A stretch of DNA of 64,000 nucleotides, taken from positions 3,457,001 to 3,521,000 of the forward strand of contig NZ_CP162004.1 in NCBI RefSeq assembly GCF_040822115.1. Direction: 5' to 3'. This document shows, one piece after another, positions 35,861 to 45,625 of this stretch. Position 1 is the first letter of the stretch; the number at the start of each line of letters is the position of its first letter. The notes below the pieces were generated by a model that worked only from the letters and a program-made list of their open reading frames with translations, made no database searches and was not told the origin of the DNA. This DNA comes from Flavobacterium sp. WC2421. GTDB taxonomy: Bacteria; Bacteroidota; Bacteroidia; Flavobacteriales; Flavobacteriaceae. A program made the translations under genes and the position numbers.

Positions 35861-37489
35861 ATGAACTACTCCAAAATAGGTATATCAATTGTAATGCTTT
35901 TGCTTTTTTTCTCCTGCAACAAAGAAAAGAAATCAACTGCAGATAAAGTGTGGTGGAAAGAATCGGTTTTTTACGAAATCTACATGCCCAGTTATAAAGA
36001 CTCCGATAGGGATGGATTTAGTGATTTTAAGGGATTAACCTCTAAATTGGATTATATTAAAGGTCTTGGTGTAAAAGGAATTTGGTTAACCCCGTTTCTA
36101 GAATCTCCCAAAGTGGATAACGGATATGATGTTGCTAATTATTACAAAGTGGATCCCACGTATGGTACTATCGAAGACTTCAAACTATTTTTGGCGGAAG
36201 CCCATAAAAAAGATATTAAAATTATTATGGATATGGTTGTCAACCATACTTCCACCGATTCAAAATGGTTTCAAGAATCTCGTAAGTCAAAAGACAATCC
36301 GTATCGCGATTATTATATTTGGAAAGACAAACCCAACAATTGGGAATCCTTTTTCGGAGGATCCGCTTGGGAGTTCGACAAGAATACCAATCAATACTAC
36401 TATCATCAATTTGACACCAGAATGGCTGATCTCAATTGGGGAAACCCGAAAGTAGTTGCCGAGATTCAAAAAATGTTACGATTTTGGTTGGATTTAGGTG
36501 TAGATGGTTTTCGCATGGATGTGATTAACTTTCTTACTACAGATGGAATTACAAAAGACAACCCTTTCAAAAATGGTATTCAAGAACATTTGAATGACAT
36601 CAATCAAAAAGGAGTTAAAACTGCCATGAAATCAATAAAATCGGTGGTAAATGAGTATGAGAATCGGTTTATCGTAGGAGAAATAGGAAGCGACAAAATA
36701 GAAGTTCTTAAACAGTATCAATCTCCTGATTTACTGGATGTGGTTTTTAATTTCAATTTTGGGAGCATCAAAGAATTCTCTGCCAAAAGAATCTATGATG
36801 AGTTGCAAAGCATGGAGAAAAATATGCAAAACTACCCTACACTCTTTTTTGGAAGTCATGATATGCCCCGTTTGGTTGATCGTTTGGCAAAAAACAATCC
36901 CAAAAGAGCCGAATCATTAGCCGCTTTGATGTTAACTGCCAAAGGAGTGCCTTTTATTTATTATGGAGAAGAAATTGGAATGGAAAATATTGTAGCTAAT
37001 TCGATTACTGAAATAATGGACATTCAAGGGCGTACCCAATATGAATTGGCGTTGAAAGCAGGAAAATCAAAAGTCGAAGCACTAAAAATTGGAAACGAAC
37101 ACAACCGAGACAAGTCAAGAAGTCCAATGCAATGGAATAATCAATCATTTGCGGGTTTTTCGGATAAATCTTCTTGGATTAAAGTAAATCCAAACTACAC
37201 CAACTTGAATGTAGTTAATTTAGATAAAAATGAAAATTCCATTTTAAATAAATATAAAAAACTTATTGCTTTACGTAATTCCCAGCTTGCACTTCAATAT
37301 GGAAGTTATACAAACTTATCGTTTTCGAATGATTGTATTCGATTTGAAAGAACTTTTAAAGGAGAGCATATTAAATGTTATTTCAATTTTGGAAAACAAC
37401 CCCTTGAAATTAAATTAAACTCTAAAGAAACCATCTTAGCGGGTGAAAATAAAATGGAACCCGATAGTTATTTACTTGTAAAACAATAA
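35861..37489 (+). CDS. GH13 alpha-amylase family lipoprotein
   Basis: A 542-residue enzyme with lipoprotein signal MNYSKIGISIVMLLLFFSCN. The four GH13 regions are visible: DMVVNH (region I), GFRMDVINFL with the nucleophile Asp (II), FIVGEIGS with the acid/base Glu (III) and FFGSHDMPR (IV). PFIYYGEEIGME and SRSPMQWN match oligo-1,6-glucosidase/alpha-glucosidase subfamilies. It hydrolyses alpha-glucosidic bonds of oligosaccharides, probably in the periplasm. It closes the GH130-MFS-lipoprotein operon (22-bp gap). A mixed mannose/glucose substrate would explain GH130 with GH13 (inference). Confidence 0.93.
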   Translation: MNYSKIGISIVMLLLFFSCNKEKKSTADKVWWKESVFYEIYMPSYKDSDRDGFSDFKGLTSKLDYIKGLGVKGIWLTPFLESPKVDNGYDVANYYKVDPTYGTIEDFKLFLAEAHKKDIKIIMDMVVNHTSTDSKWFQESRKSKDNPYRDYYIWKDKPNNWESFFGGSAWEFDKNTNQYYYHQFDTRMADLNWGNPKVVAEIQKMLRFWLDLGVDGFRMDVINFLTTDGITKDNPFKNGIQEHLNDINQKGVKTAMKSIKSVVNEYENRFIVGEIGSDKIEVLKQYQSPDLLDVVFNFNFGSIKEFSAKRIYDELQSMEKNMQNYPTLFFGSHDMPRLVDRLAKNNPKRAESLAALMLTAKGVPFIYYGEEIGMENIVANSITEIMDIQGRTQYELALKAGKSKVEALKIGNEHNRDKSRSPMQWNNQSFAGFSDKSSWIKVNPNYTNLNVVNLDKNENSILNKYKKLIALRNSQLALQYGSYTNLSFSNDCIRFERTFKGEHIKCYFNFGKQPLEIKLNSKETILAGENKMEPDSYLLVKQ

Positions 37490-37500
37490 TAAATTTTATA

Positions 37501-37532
37501 AAAAAAGGACTTGAATAATTTCAAGTCCTTTT
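37501..37532. terminator. Bidirectional terminator between GH13 and sulP
   Basis: AAAAGGACTTGAA pairs perfectly with TTCAAGTCCTTTT around TAAT. The A-run and T-run flanks serve both convergent genes. Confidence 0.93.
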
Positions 37533-37538
37533 CTTATT

Positions 37539-39071
37539 TTAATCAATTGCCACTTTGTAAGTGGGATCTTCGATGATATTGATATCGATAACATCATCGG
37601 CATTGTGAAGTAACTGACGACAGTCGGCACTTAAATGGCGCAAATGGATCTTCTTCCCTACTTTGGCATATCGTTCCGTTAATTTATTTACAGCATCGAT
37701 AGCACTCATATCAGCAATCTTACTTTCTTTAAAATCTACAATTACATCATTTGGATCATTTAAAATATCAAATTTTTCAGCAAAAGCAGTGGTTGAACCA
37801 AAAAATAAGGGTCCAAATATTTCATAATGTTTTACCCCTTTTTCATCTACATATTTTTTAGCTCGAATGCGTTTGGCACTTTCCCAAGCAAAAACTAAAG
37901 CTGAAATTATAACTCCGATTAAAACTGCCAAGGCTAAATTGTGTAATAAAATGGTAATCACCGCCACAAGGACACCAACAAATATATCTTGTTTTGGCAT
38001 TTTGTTAATTATTCTAAAACTAATCCATTCAAATGTACCAATGGCAACCATAATCATTACCCCAACTAGTGCGGCAATAGGCAATTGTTCAATGATAGGA
38101 GCTCCAAATAAAATAATGACAAGTATAGTCAAAGCAGCAATAATTCCTGATAAACGAGCTCTAGAACCTGCTGATAAATTAACCAAGGTTTGTGCAATCA
38201 TAGGACAACCACCCATACCAAAGAAAAATCCATTCAATACATTAGCACTGCCTTGTGCAATACACTCTCGGTTTCCTTTTCCTTTAGTTCCTGTTATTTC
38301 ATCTACTAGATTTAAAGTCAATAATCCCTCCGTTAATCCAACTGAAGCCATAATTAAAGCATAAGGAAAAACCAATTGCAAGGTTTCAACAGTCCATTCA
38401 ATATTTGGAATATGAAAAGGAGGAAAACCACCACTGATAGAAGCAATATCTGCCACCGTTTTTGTATGAATTCCTAGACCCAAAACGAGTCCAAAAACTA
38501 CAATAATAGCAACTAAGGAGGCTGGCACTGCTTTTGTTATTTTAGGAAAAAACAAAACAATGGCAATGGTTAACAGTACTAATCCCGCCATAATATATAA
38601 TGGATTTCCAGATAACCAAACACTTTGACCATTAACAATGGTTTTGAATTGTTCCAGTTGGGACATGAAAATAATAATGGCTAAACCGTTAACAAATCCA
38701 AACATAACGGGCTGTGGAACGAGTCGGATAAATTTACCCAACTTAAACAGTCCTACCAATATTTGCAAAATACCAGCCAAAGCGACTGCTGCAAAAACAT
38801 ATTCTAATCCATTTGACTTCATTAAAGCAATTAAAACAATAACTGTTGCTCCTGCTCCACCTGAAACCAAACCTGGTCTTCCTCCAAAAATAGCGGTAAC
38901 CAAGCCCATTATAAAAGCAGCATATAAACCTACCAAGGGAGGAAAACCAGCTAAAATTGCAAAAGAAAGTGATTCAGGAATCATCGTCATGGCGACTGTT
39001 AAACCTGCTAAAACTTCCGTTTTGTAATTTACTTTTTGAGTAAAATCGAATAAATTGAAATACTGTTTCAT
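37539..39071 (-). CDS. SulP family anion permease with STAS domain
   Basis: A 510-residue inner-membrane transporter. Its start was placed at 39071 (MKQYFNLFDFTQKVNYKTEV); the frame continues 32 codons upstream but those encode Phe-rich nonsense. About 11-12 membrane segments carry the SulP signature IPESLSFAILAGFPPLVGLYAAF and GGMGGCPMIAQTLVN-like FGMGGCPMIAQTLVNLSAG. The C-terminal domain, from about 410, is STAS-like: DVIVDFKESKIADMSAIDAV. SulP proteins move sulfate, bicarbonate or other anions; the substrate is uncertain. The gene is followed by a shared terminator. Confidence 0.9.
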   Translation of the reverse strand: MKQYFNLFDFTQKVNYKTEVLAGLTVAMTMIPESLSFAILAGFPPLVGLYAAFIMGLVTAIFGGRPGLVSGGAGATVIVLIALMKSNGLEYVFAAVALAGILQILVGLFKLGKFIRLVPQPVMFGFVNGLAIIIFMSQLEQFKTIVNGQSVWLSGNPLYIMAGLVLLTIAIVLFFPKITKAVPASLVAIIVVFGLVLGLGIHTKTVADIASISGGFPPFHIPNIEWTVETLQLVFPYALIMASVGLTEGLLTLNLVDEITGTKGKGNRECIAQGSANVLNGFFFGMGGCPMIAQTLVNLSAGSRARLSGIIAALTILVIILFGAPIIEQLPIAALVGVMIMVAIGTFEWISFRIINKMPKQDIFVGVLVAVITILLHNLALAVLIGVIISALVFAWESAKRIRAKKYVDEKGVKHYEIFGPLFFGSTTAFAEKFDILNDPNDVIVDFKESKIADMSAIDAVNKLTERYAKVGKKIHLRHLSADCRQLLHNADDVIDINIIEDPTYKVAID

Positions 39072-39316
39072 TCTTTTGTTTAAAAATTTGTAAAAATAAT
39101 GGCAGTGGAAAAATTTAAATTTCCAAAAAAAATGAAAAACCAATAAAAAATTGGAAATGACACACATGCCAAAATGCCTATGTCAAGGCGTAGTAACTTA
39201 AGAAAACGAGGGTTTTCTCTATTCTCAAGAATTACAAATGTAAATCTTTTTAACAGATGTTCAAATAGAATTATAAAAAGGATGAATTTAGAAAAACTAT
39301 ACTTAGTAATTTATTC

Positions 39317-41281
39317 CTATATATCTAAATTAAGGTTTCTATATAATTTTTCAAGAAGCACATTAAAATCAAATGGTTTTGATAAATAATCATTCATTCC
39401 TGAGTTAATACATCTCCTCTCTTCATCAGCAGTAGCGTGTGCAGTTAAAGCAATAATGGGTACTTTTGATTTTATTCCAGGAAGATTTCTCACCTTTTCA
39501 GTCACTTCATTACCATCCATTTCTGGCATTTGAATATCCATCAAAATAATATCATATTGATTTTCTATTATTTTTTCAAGAGCAATTAACCCATTTTCGG
39601 CAATTTCAATTTGTTTATTCCACTTCTCAAAAACTTTTTTTGTTAGAAGTTGATTAATCTTATTGTCTTCAACCAATAAAATATTTTTATTCTCTAAAAA
39701 ACTAAAATCCAATTGTTTTGCTAATACTCTATTCAAGTCTATACTATTTAATTCTGCTATTTTATATTGAATTCCAAATGAAAACTCGCTCCCTTTTAAA
39801 AGTTCACTTTTTACTTTAATAGAGCCACCTTGTAATTCTATTAATTTTCGTGTAATTGTAAGTCCTAAACCCGTTCCTCCAAATTTTCTAGTAGTTTCAT
39901 TTGATGCTTGATTAAAACTTTCAAATATAGCATCAATTTTATCTTCGGGTATCCCTATTCCGGTGTCAATTACATTAAAAAGAACTAATGTTGACTTGTC
40001 GGCCTTCTTCTCTTGATTTACAACTAATTCAACTTGTCCTTGTTCCGTAAATTTTAATGCATTCCCTACAAGATTAATTAATATTTGAGATAATCGTGTT
40101 GGGTCACCAATTAATGCATCATTAATTTTAGGATCAATTGTGCTTTTTAGAATAACTTTTTTTTCATTTGAAAGAGGAGATAATAATTCAATAACTGAAT
40201 TCACTGTTTTTGACAATGAAAATTCAATTGATTCAAATGTCATTTTATCGGCTTCAATTTTAGAAAGATCTAAAATATCATTAATGATAACCATTAAATT
40301 TTTTCCTGCTATTTTTATAGCTTCAACACTTTGTTTTTGATTTCCATCCAATTCTGTAAATTCAAGAATACTAGCAAATCCAATAATTCCATTCATCGGA
40401 GTACGAATTTCATGACTCATGTTTGTCAGGAACCGCTCTTTAATTCGTACTGAGTTTTCGGCTATATTTTTGGCATGAATTAACTCTTTTTCTGTTTTCT
40501 TCTGTTCTGTTATGTCTTGAATGGTTCCTAAAACTTTGAACGGTTTATCACTTTCATCATTAATACAAATAATATATTCGTTTATGTGTTTTATAGTCCC
40601 TTTTTTAGTCATAATGCGATGACTAAAACTAACTTCTTCATTATTAGCCTTAACTTCTTCTAGTTTATTTTCAAATAATAAAATATCATTTGAAGAGGTA
40701 ATACAAGACTTAAAAGTACTCATTGATGGCATCACTGTATTATCTAATTCAAGTATCTTAAACATTTCTTCAGAAAAGAATACCTCGCCATCATTCAAAT
40801 TGATTTCCCAGCTCCCTATCTTGGCTAACTTTTGAGCCTCAGAAAGTCTTTTGGAATTTATTTTTAAAGCAAATTCAGTTTTTTTACGAAGATTCTGACT
40901 TTCAAATAATTTCATAGCATTTCTCACACTATGGGAAATACCATCAGAAGTCAATAGTGTTTTAGGCATATAATCAGAAGCACCAGCTAGAATCGCTTGA
41001 CTTGCAATTTTTTCATCTCCTTGAGAAGTAATAAAAATCACAGGTGTTTCTATGGCTAAGCTCCTTATTTTTTTAAGGATACTTATTCCATCTGAATCTG
41101 GCATCATATAATCTAAAAAGATGAGATCAAAACAAACTGATTCCAATTTTTCAAAACCTTCTTTTGCTGAATAAGCACTTTCAATTTCAGCATTAATATC
41201 TGAACGAGAAATAGAACGTATTATAGTAATTGAATCAACTTTATCATCATCAATTATTAATATTTTTAATGGTTTTGTCAT
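39317..41281 (-). CDS. Hybrid sensor histidine kinase with two receiver domains
   Basis: A 654-residue cytosolic protein with domain order receiver (1-125: ILIIDDDKVDS, phospho-Asp in LIFLDYMMPDSDG), PAS (about 145-260: IGSWEINLNDGEVFFSEEMF), HisKA (about 285-350: FLTNMSHEIRTPMNGIIGF), HATPase (about 395-510: LVGNALKFTE, DTGIGIPEDK, GGTGLGLTITRKL) and a second receiver (about 530-654: NILLVEDNKINQ, ILMDIQMPEMDG). No membrane segment is present. It is the last gene of a five-gene minus-strand signalling operon and overlaps the preceding receiver gene by 4 bp. Confidence 0.93.
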   Translation of the reverse strand: MTKPLKILIIDDDKVDSITIIRSISRSDINAEIESAYSAKEGFEKLESVCFDLIFLDYMMPDSDGISILKKIRSLAIETPVIFITSQGDEKIASQAILAGASDYMPKTLLTSDGISHSVRNAMKLFESQNLRKKTEFALKINSKRLSEAQKLAKIGSWEINLNDGEVFFSEEMFKILELDNTVMPSMSTFKSCITSSNDILLFENKLEEVKANNEEVSFSHRIMTKKGTIKHINEYIICINDESDKPFKVLGTIQDITEQKKTEKELIHAKNIAENSVRIKERFLTNMSHEIRTPMNGIIGFASILEFTELDGNQKQSVEAIKIAGKNLMVIINDILDLSKIEADKMTFESIEFSLSKTVNSVIELLSPLSNEKKVILKSTIDPKINDALIGDPTRLSQILINLVGNALKFTEQGQVELVVNQEKKADKSTLVLFNVIDTGIGIPEDKIDAIFESFNQASNETTRKFGGTGLGLTITRKLIELQGGSIKVKSELLKGSEFSFGIQYKIAELNSIDLNRVLAKQLDFSFLENKNILLVEDNKINQLLTKKVFEKWNKQIEIAENGLIALEKIIENQYDIILMDIQMPEMDGNEVTEKVRNLPGIKSKVPIIALTAHATADEERRCINSGMNDYLSKPFDFNVLLEKLYRNLNLDI

Positions 41282-41700
41282 ATTTTATTATTATCTCTTG
41301 GAAACTCAATAATGTCTAAGTATGCATTAAGTATAGAGTAAACTTCAGTTATTTTATCTTTATCCATAGGCTTATGAATAAAGCCAGCAATGTTTAAGTC
41401 TAAAGCTTCGTTCTTGTTACTGTCTGAATTGGTTAATACAAAAACTAAGAGGGATTTTAATATTGGATGTTTCCTTATTTTTTTCAATAATTCCATCCCG
41501 TTTACTCCTTCTCTATTTATATCTATAAAAATTACTTTTGGTACTGGACTTAATTTAGTATTACCTTGTAACAATGACCATGCCTCAATTTCATTTTCAG
41601 CTAAATAAATAATAGACTGATAGTTTAGGCCCAAAAAAATATCTTTTGTGCTTTGAGCATCAATTTTATTATCTACCACAATAATATTCAAATTCTTCAT
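41278..41700 (-). CDS. Stand-alone response regulator receiver, atypical acidic pair
   Basis: A 140-residue single receiver domain. The phospho-acceptor is Asp60 in VIFIDINREGVNG and the conserved Lys lies in FIHKPMD. The acidic pair that holds magnesium is normally Asp-Asp or Glu-Asp; here it reads IVVDNKID, that is Asp10-Asn11, so metal binding may be changed. There is no output domain. It sits between a similar receiver gene and the hybrid kinase, with a 4-bp overlap to the latter. Confidence 0.88.
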   Translation of the reverse strand: MKNLNIIVVDNKIDAQSTKDIFLGLNYQSIIYLAENEIEAWSLLQGNTKLSPVPKVIFIDINREGVNGMELLKKIRKHPILKSLLVFVLTNSDSNKNEALDLNIAGFIHKPMDKDKITEVYSILNAYLDIIEFPRDNNKI

Positions 41701-41718
41701 AAATATTATTTTAAAATT

Positions 41719-42129
41719 TTACATCTCACATAACTGCCAATAATTTTTTAATGTTGAAACAGACATAAGAAATTTTTCAAATGATAATGGTTTAAGAATG
41801 TAACCTGCGACATTAAGATCATAGGCTTTAATTTTATCACTGTCTTCATTTGAAGTCGTCATGACAAAAACAGAAATATTTTTCAGTTTCTCCGTTTCTC
41901 TAACAATTTTCAAAAATTCAATCCCATTCATTTTCGGCATATTTATATCCAAAATAATAATTCTTGGTAAAGGAACTATAGTATTTTCAAGCATTTCAAG
42001 TGCTTCAACACCATTTCCAGCTATAAAAAGAGGATTTTTAATATTATTTTTTAAAAATGCTCTTTTAACATTCATTACATCTACTTCGTCATCTTCAACT
42101 AATAAAATGTTTACTAATTTTTCACTCAT
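41719..42129 (-). CDS. Stand-alone response regulator receiver (Rcp1-like)
   Basis: A 136-residue receiver domain with all standard residues: acidic pocket Glu12-Asp13-Asp14 (ILLVEDDEVDV), phospho-acceptor Asp61 in IIILDINMPKMNG, Thr in FVMTTSNE and Lys in YILKPLS. Length and sequence resemble Rcp1-type receivers that pair with bacteriophytochrome-like kinases. There is no DNA-binding output. It is probably a phosphate carrier between the kinases of the operon (inference). Confidence 0.92.
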   Translation of the reverse strand: MSEKLVNILLVEDDEVDVMNVKRAFLKNNIKNPLFIAGNGVEALEMLENTIVPLPRIIILDINMPKMNGIEFLKIVRETEKLKNISVFVMTTSNEDSDKIKAYDLNVAGYILKPLSFEKFLMSVSTLKNYWQLCEM

Positions 42130-42160
42130 TTTTTTTATTTTAAAATAAATTTATATTTTT

Positions 42161-42871
42161 TTATTTGGGCCAATTAAATTTAAAAACGGATCCCCTATCA
42201 ATACTAGGTGAATACTCCATTTTACCACCTACCCTTTTTATTATTTTATTGCAAATTGTTAATCCTGCCCCTGTAGTTTCTAGAATGTCCTTTGAATTAA
42301 CGGTATAGAACATATTGAAAATTTTTTCTTTAACTTCTTCTGGAATTCCAGGTCCATCGTCTCTTATAGTAAACTCGTAATTCGTTGCTGATTCATTTAC
42401 TTCAATAAAGATATTCATTTTCTCTTTATCGTGAAATCGGATTGCGTTATCTAAAAGATTTGTTAGTACTTTTTGTAGTTTCTTACCTAAAGAATTGCTG
42501 TTTTCATTTTCAATTGTATACAAAAAATGAAATTCAGCTTTATCTTTTTCTTTTGTCAGTTCGACACAATCCGCTATCATTCGAGGAATATTAAACTCAT
42601 ACATTTCATTATCAAAATTATTGACTCTTGAAAGTTCCAGTAAAGCATTCATCATCATTTCTAGACGTCCAACTCTATTTTTCAACAAACTAAAATTAGC
42701 CAAGACCTCATTATTACTAATTCCTTCTAGGTCTTCTTCAATCCAATTAGTAATATTAGTGATAGCTCTCATGGGACTTTTTAGATCGTGGGAAACGATA
42801 TAAACAAATTCTTCGTGTTCTTTTTTGAGAGCTATTAATTCCTCTTCTTCTTCGTTTACGAATTCCTTCAT
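42161..42871 (-). CDS. Histidine kinase, short cytosolic (HisKA-HATPase)
   Basis: A 236-residue kinase made only of a dimerisation/phospho-acceptor domain (FVYIVSHDLKSPMRAITNI, His about residue 31) and an ATPase domain (LTNLLDNAIRFHD, DDGPGIPEEV, GAGLTICNKI). There is no sensor domain, so it must take input from a partner. The missing sensor and 6-bp gap to the large PAS kinase upstream suggest the two work together. It is the second gene of the signalling operon. Confidence 0.93.
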   Translation of the reverse strand: MKEFVNEEEEELIALKKEHEEFVYIVSHDLKSPMRAITNITNWIEEDLEGISNNEVLANFSLLKNRVGRLEMMMNALLELSRVNNFDNEMYEFNIPRMIADCVELTKEKDKAEFHFLYTIENENSNSLGKKLQKVLTNLLDNAIRFHDKEKMNIFIEVNESATNYEFTIRDDGPGIPEEVKEKIFNMFYTVNSKDILETTGAGLTICNKIIKRVGGKMEYSPSIDRGSVFKFNWPK

Positions 42872-42877
42872 TTCATT

Positions 42878-45625
42878 TTATTTAGGGATTGTAAAAATAA
42901 AACTTGTTCCGTTACTTTCTAATGATTCAATATATATATCGCCTCCTTTTTCTTCGATTATTTTTTTTACAATTGACAAACCAATTCCTGTACTTTCCTT
43001 TTTATCTCTTGCTTCAATTGTTTGGAAAACTCCAAATACTCTTTCCTGATATTCTTTAGGAATTCCAGGTCCGTTATCGCTAATTTTAAATTGATGAAAA
43101 TCAGGTAATTCAATATAAACACATTCTATTTTACCAATTTCTTTATCATTATATTTTACCGCATTACCAATAATATTACTAAAAACTTGATACAATAAAA
43201 TTTTGGCATCAAAAATTTGTGGTATTTTATCTGCAATCGAAACTTCAAAATCCTTGTTTGGAACTATCGTTTCTACAATTTGGTCCAACATTAACTTAAT
43301 ATCAATTGTTTCCATTTCGATCTGGGTTCTTCCAATTCTAGAATAATCCAAAACCCCATTAATTAAGTTTTCCATACGCAATATACGACCACGTAATAAT
43401 CCTAAATTATTTTTTACATCCTCTGGCATTTCTGGCATATCTTCAACAATCCATTCAGCAAGGTTATTGATTGCTCTTAAAGGAGCTTTCAAATCATGCG
43501 AAACAACATAAGCAAATTGATCTAACTCTTTATTGTTTTTTTCTAAATCACTTAAAGCATGATTTAAATTTTCTTGAGCTAATTTTTGTTCGGTTATATC
43601 TGTACTTATTGCTATATATTGATAGATCTTTCCTTTAGTGTCTAAAAAGGGAACAATTGTAGTTTTTTCCCAATAAAGTGATCCATCTTTTGCCCTATTT
43701 CTTATTTCCCCTTTCCAAATTCCTCCATTTACAACAACTCTTAAAATACTTTTTGCAAATTCGAAGGAAAGATAATCTGATATCATCCGTTGATTTTTAC
43801 CTATCAGTTCTTCTTTATTGAATTTTGAAATAGCGCAAAAATTATCATTTACATACGTAAATACTCCATTAAGATCTGTCACTGACACAATTGCTGACTC
43901 ATCTAAAGCCGCTCTAATATCATTTACTTCTTTAGATTTTTCTTGAATCTTTTGTTCTGCTATCGTTTTTTCAGTAACATCTTGAACTGAACCTTGAAGC
44001 CCCACTATTTCACCCTTTGTATTCTTAAAAGGTCTTCCTATTTCTGATATATATTTTATTCTATTTTCTGGTAATAAAATTCTATAATTTGTATTGTAAT
44101 CTTCTCCCGTTTTTATGATTTTTTTATCTAATTCATCTAATAACACTAAATCATCCTTATGTATTCTACCTCTATATGATTCATAAAGTTTTCCATCAGG
44201 TACATTATCCAATTCAAATATTATAGATTGTCCCTTAGACAACATCAGGTCTTTTGTTACTAAATTAAATTTCCAACTTCCAATTTTAGCGATGTTTTCT
44301 GATTCATCTAATAACATATTGCTATTTAATAGATTTAATTCAGCTTCTTTCTCTTTAGAAATATCTTTTGCTATTCCTAAATATCCAGTTACCTCACCCT
44401 CATTACTTTTAATGGCAGTTACTGATAACCTCATAGGAAAAGTGGTGCCGTCCTTTCTAACATACGACCATTCTTGGGAATCAGCTATACCAAATTCTCG
44501 AGCTTTCACTACAAATGTGTCATATCCAGGCTCGATTACCCTTCCTAATTCAATAGATAACTCTTCCGCTCTTTTTACCACTTCTTCCTTAATATGAAAG
44601 ATTTCTGGTGTAATTTTACCTTCGACATCCTCCGCTTTATAACCCAAGAGTTTTTCGGCCCCTCTATTAAATTGTTTAATAACACCATCGAGATCTGAAG
44701 AAATTATTGAAAATTCAGTTGCATTTAGGATCGCTTTTAAATCAGTTGTAGTAGAAAGTAGCTCCTCTTTGTGCCTATTTTCTATAGTCATGTCCCTAGC
44801 AATACAATATAAATTGCCAGTAACTGGATCAGGAGAAGCATTCCAACTAAGTCCTACATATTCTCCTTTTTTGGTGCGATATCGATTTTCAAAACTAATT
44901 GTTTTTTCTCCTCTAGCGAGCTTTTCAACTTCTTTGTAAGTTTTATCTAAATCTTCTGGATGAACAAAATTTATAAAGGGGGTTTTCCCCAATTCTTCTT
45001 TTGAATATCCCAAAACAGTAGTAAAAGCAGGATTTACACTAACGAACAGCCCATCACTATTGGCGATACCAACCATATCCTTCGATAACTCTAAAAAGTT
45101 TTTAAACTCTTTTTGGGCTAGAATAAGTTGCATGTTTTTTCTACGAAGCTGTAGTAAATTTATAACTTGATTTGCTAATAATTGAAGTGCATTTTTCTGC
45201 ATATCCGTGAGCGTCCTTGGTATAGTATCAATTACACAAAGTGTTCCTAGATTAAATCCTTCATGATCCTTAAGCGGTGCTCCCGCATAAAACCGAATAT
45301 CAGGATTTCCAGTGACTAATGGATTATCTGAAAATAATGTATCCTCTAATGCATTTTGAACTTCATAAACCTCATCTCCCATTATAGCGTATTGACAAAA
45401 AGAAATAGCTTTTGGAGTTTCTTTTGCTTTCAATCCAACACTTGATTTAAACCATTGTCTGTCTTTATCTAAGAGGCTAACTAATGAGATTGGTGTATCA
45501 CAAATATAAGAAGCCAATTTTGTAATAGAATCAAACTCTTTTTCAGTCAAAGAATCCATTACTAAATAACTTTCTAGTGCCTGTAACCTATCTTTTTCAT
45601 TAGATGGAGTAGGTAATTCTTTCAT
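42878..45625 (-). CDS. GAF/multi-PAS sensor histidine kinase
   Basis: A 915-residue cytosolic kinase, first gene of the operon. Domains in order are GAF (about 10-165: RFYAGAPLKDHEGFNLGTLC), then four PAS units starting near 170 (DMVGIANSDGLFVSVNPAFT), 295 (ILNATEFSIISSDLDGVIKQ), 435 (IGSWKFNLVTKDLMLSKG) and 550 (IRAALDESAIVSVTDLNGVF), then HisKA (about 690-755: AYVVSHDLKAPLRAINNLAE) and HATPase (about 790-915: IIGNAVKYND, DNGPGIPKEY, GIGLSIVKKI). There is no membrane segment. The ligand of the GAF/PAS domains is unknown; the N-terminal GAF lacks an obvious chromophore-attachment Cys context. Confidence 0.92.
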   Translation of the reverse strand: MKELPTPSNEKDRLQALESYLVMDSLTEKEFDSITKLASYICDTPISLVSLLDKDRQWFKSSVGLKAKETPKAISFCQYAIMGDEVYEVQNALEDTLFSDNPLVTGNPDIRFYAGAPLKDHEGFNLGTLCVIDTIPRTLTDMQKNALQLLANQVINLLQLRRKNMQLILAQKEFKNFLELSKDMVGIANSDGLFVSVNPAFTTVLGYSKEELGKTPFINFVHPEDLDKTYKEVEKLARGEKTISFENRYRTKKGEYVGLSWNASPDPVTGNLYCIARDMTIENRHKEELLSTTTDLKAILNATEFSIISSDLDGVIKQFNRGAEKLLGYKAEDVEGKITPEIFHIKEEVVKRAEELSIELGRVIEPGYDTFVVKAREFGIADSQEWSYVRKDGTTFPMRLSVTAIKSNEGEVTGYLGIAKDISKEKEAELNLLNSNMLLDESENIAKIGSWKFNLVTKDLMLSKGQSIIFELDNVPDGKLYESYRGRIHKDDLVLLDELDKKIIKTGEDYNTNYRILLPENRIKYISEIGRPFKNTKGEIVGLQGSVQDVTEKTIAEQKIQEKSKEVNDIRAALDESAIVSVTDLNGVFTYVNDNFCAISKFNKEELIGKNQRMISDYLSFEFAKSILRVVVNGGIWKGEIRNRAKDGSLYWEKTTIVPFLDTKGKIYQYIAISTDITEQKLAQENLNHALSDLEKNNKELDQFAYVVSHDLKAPLRAINNLAEWIVEDMPEMPEDVKNNLGLLRGRILRMENLINGVLDYSRIGRTQIEMETIDIKLMLDQIVETIVPNKDFEVSIADKIPQIFDAKILLYQVFSNIIGNAVKYNDKEIGKIECVYIELPDFHQFKISDNGPGIPKEYQERVFGVFQTIEARDKKESTGIGLSIVKKIIEEKGGDIYIESLESNGTSFIFTIPK

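Noticed and set aside
37867..39027. Long plus-strand open frames opposite sulP
   Set aside because: Antisense shadows of a membrane protein gene, rich in Thr/Pro/Ile/Lys without any motif.
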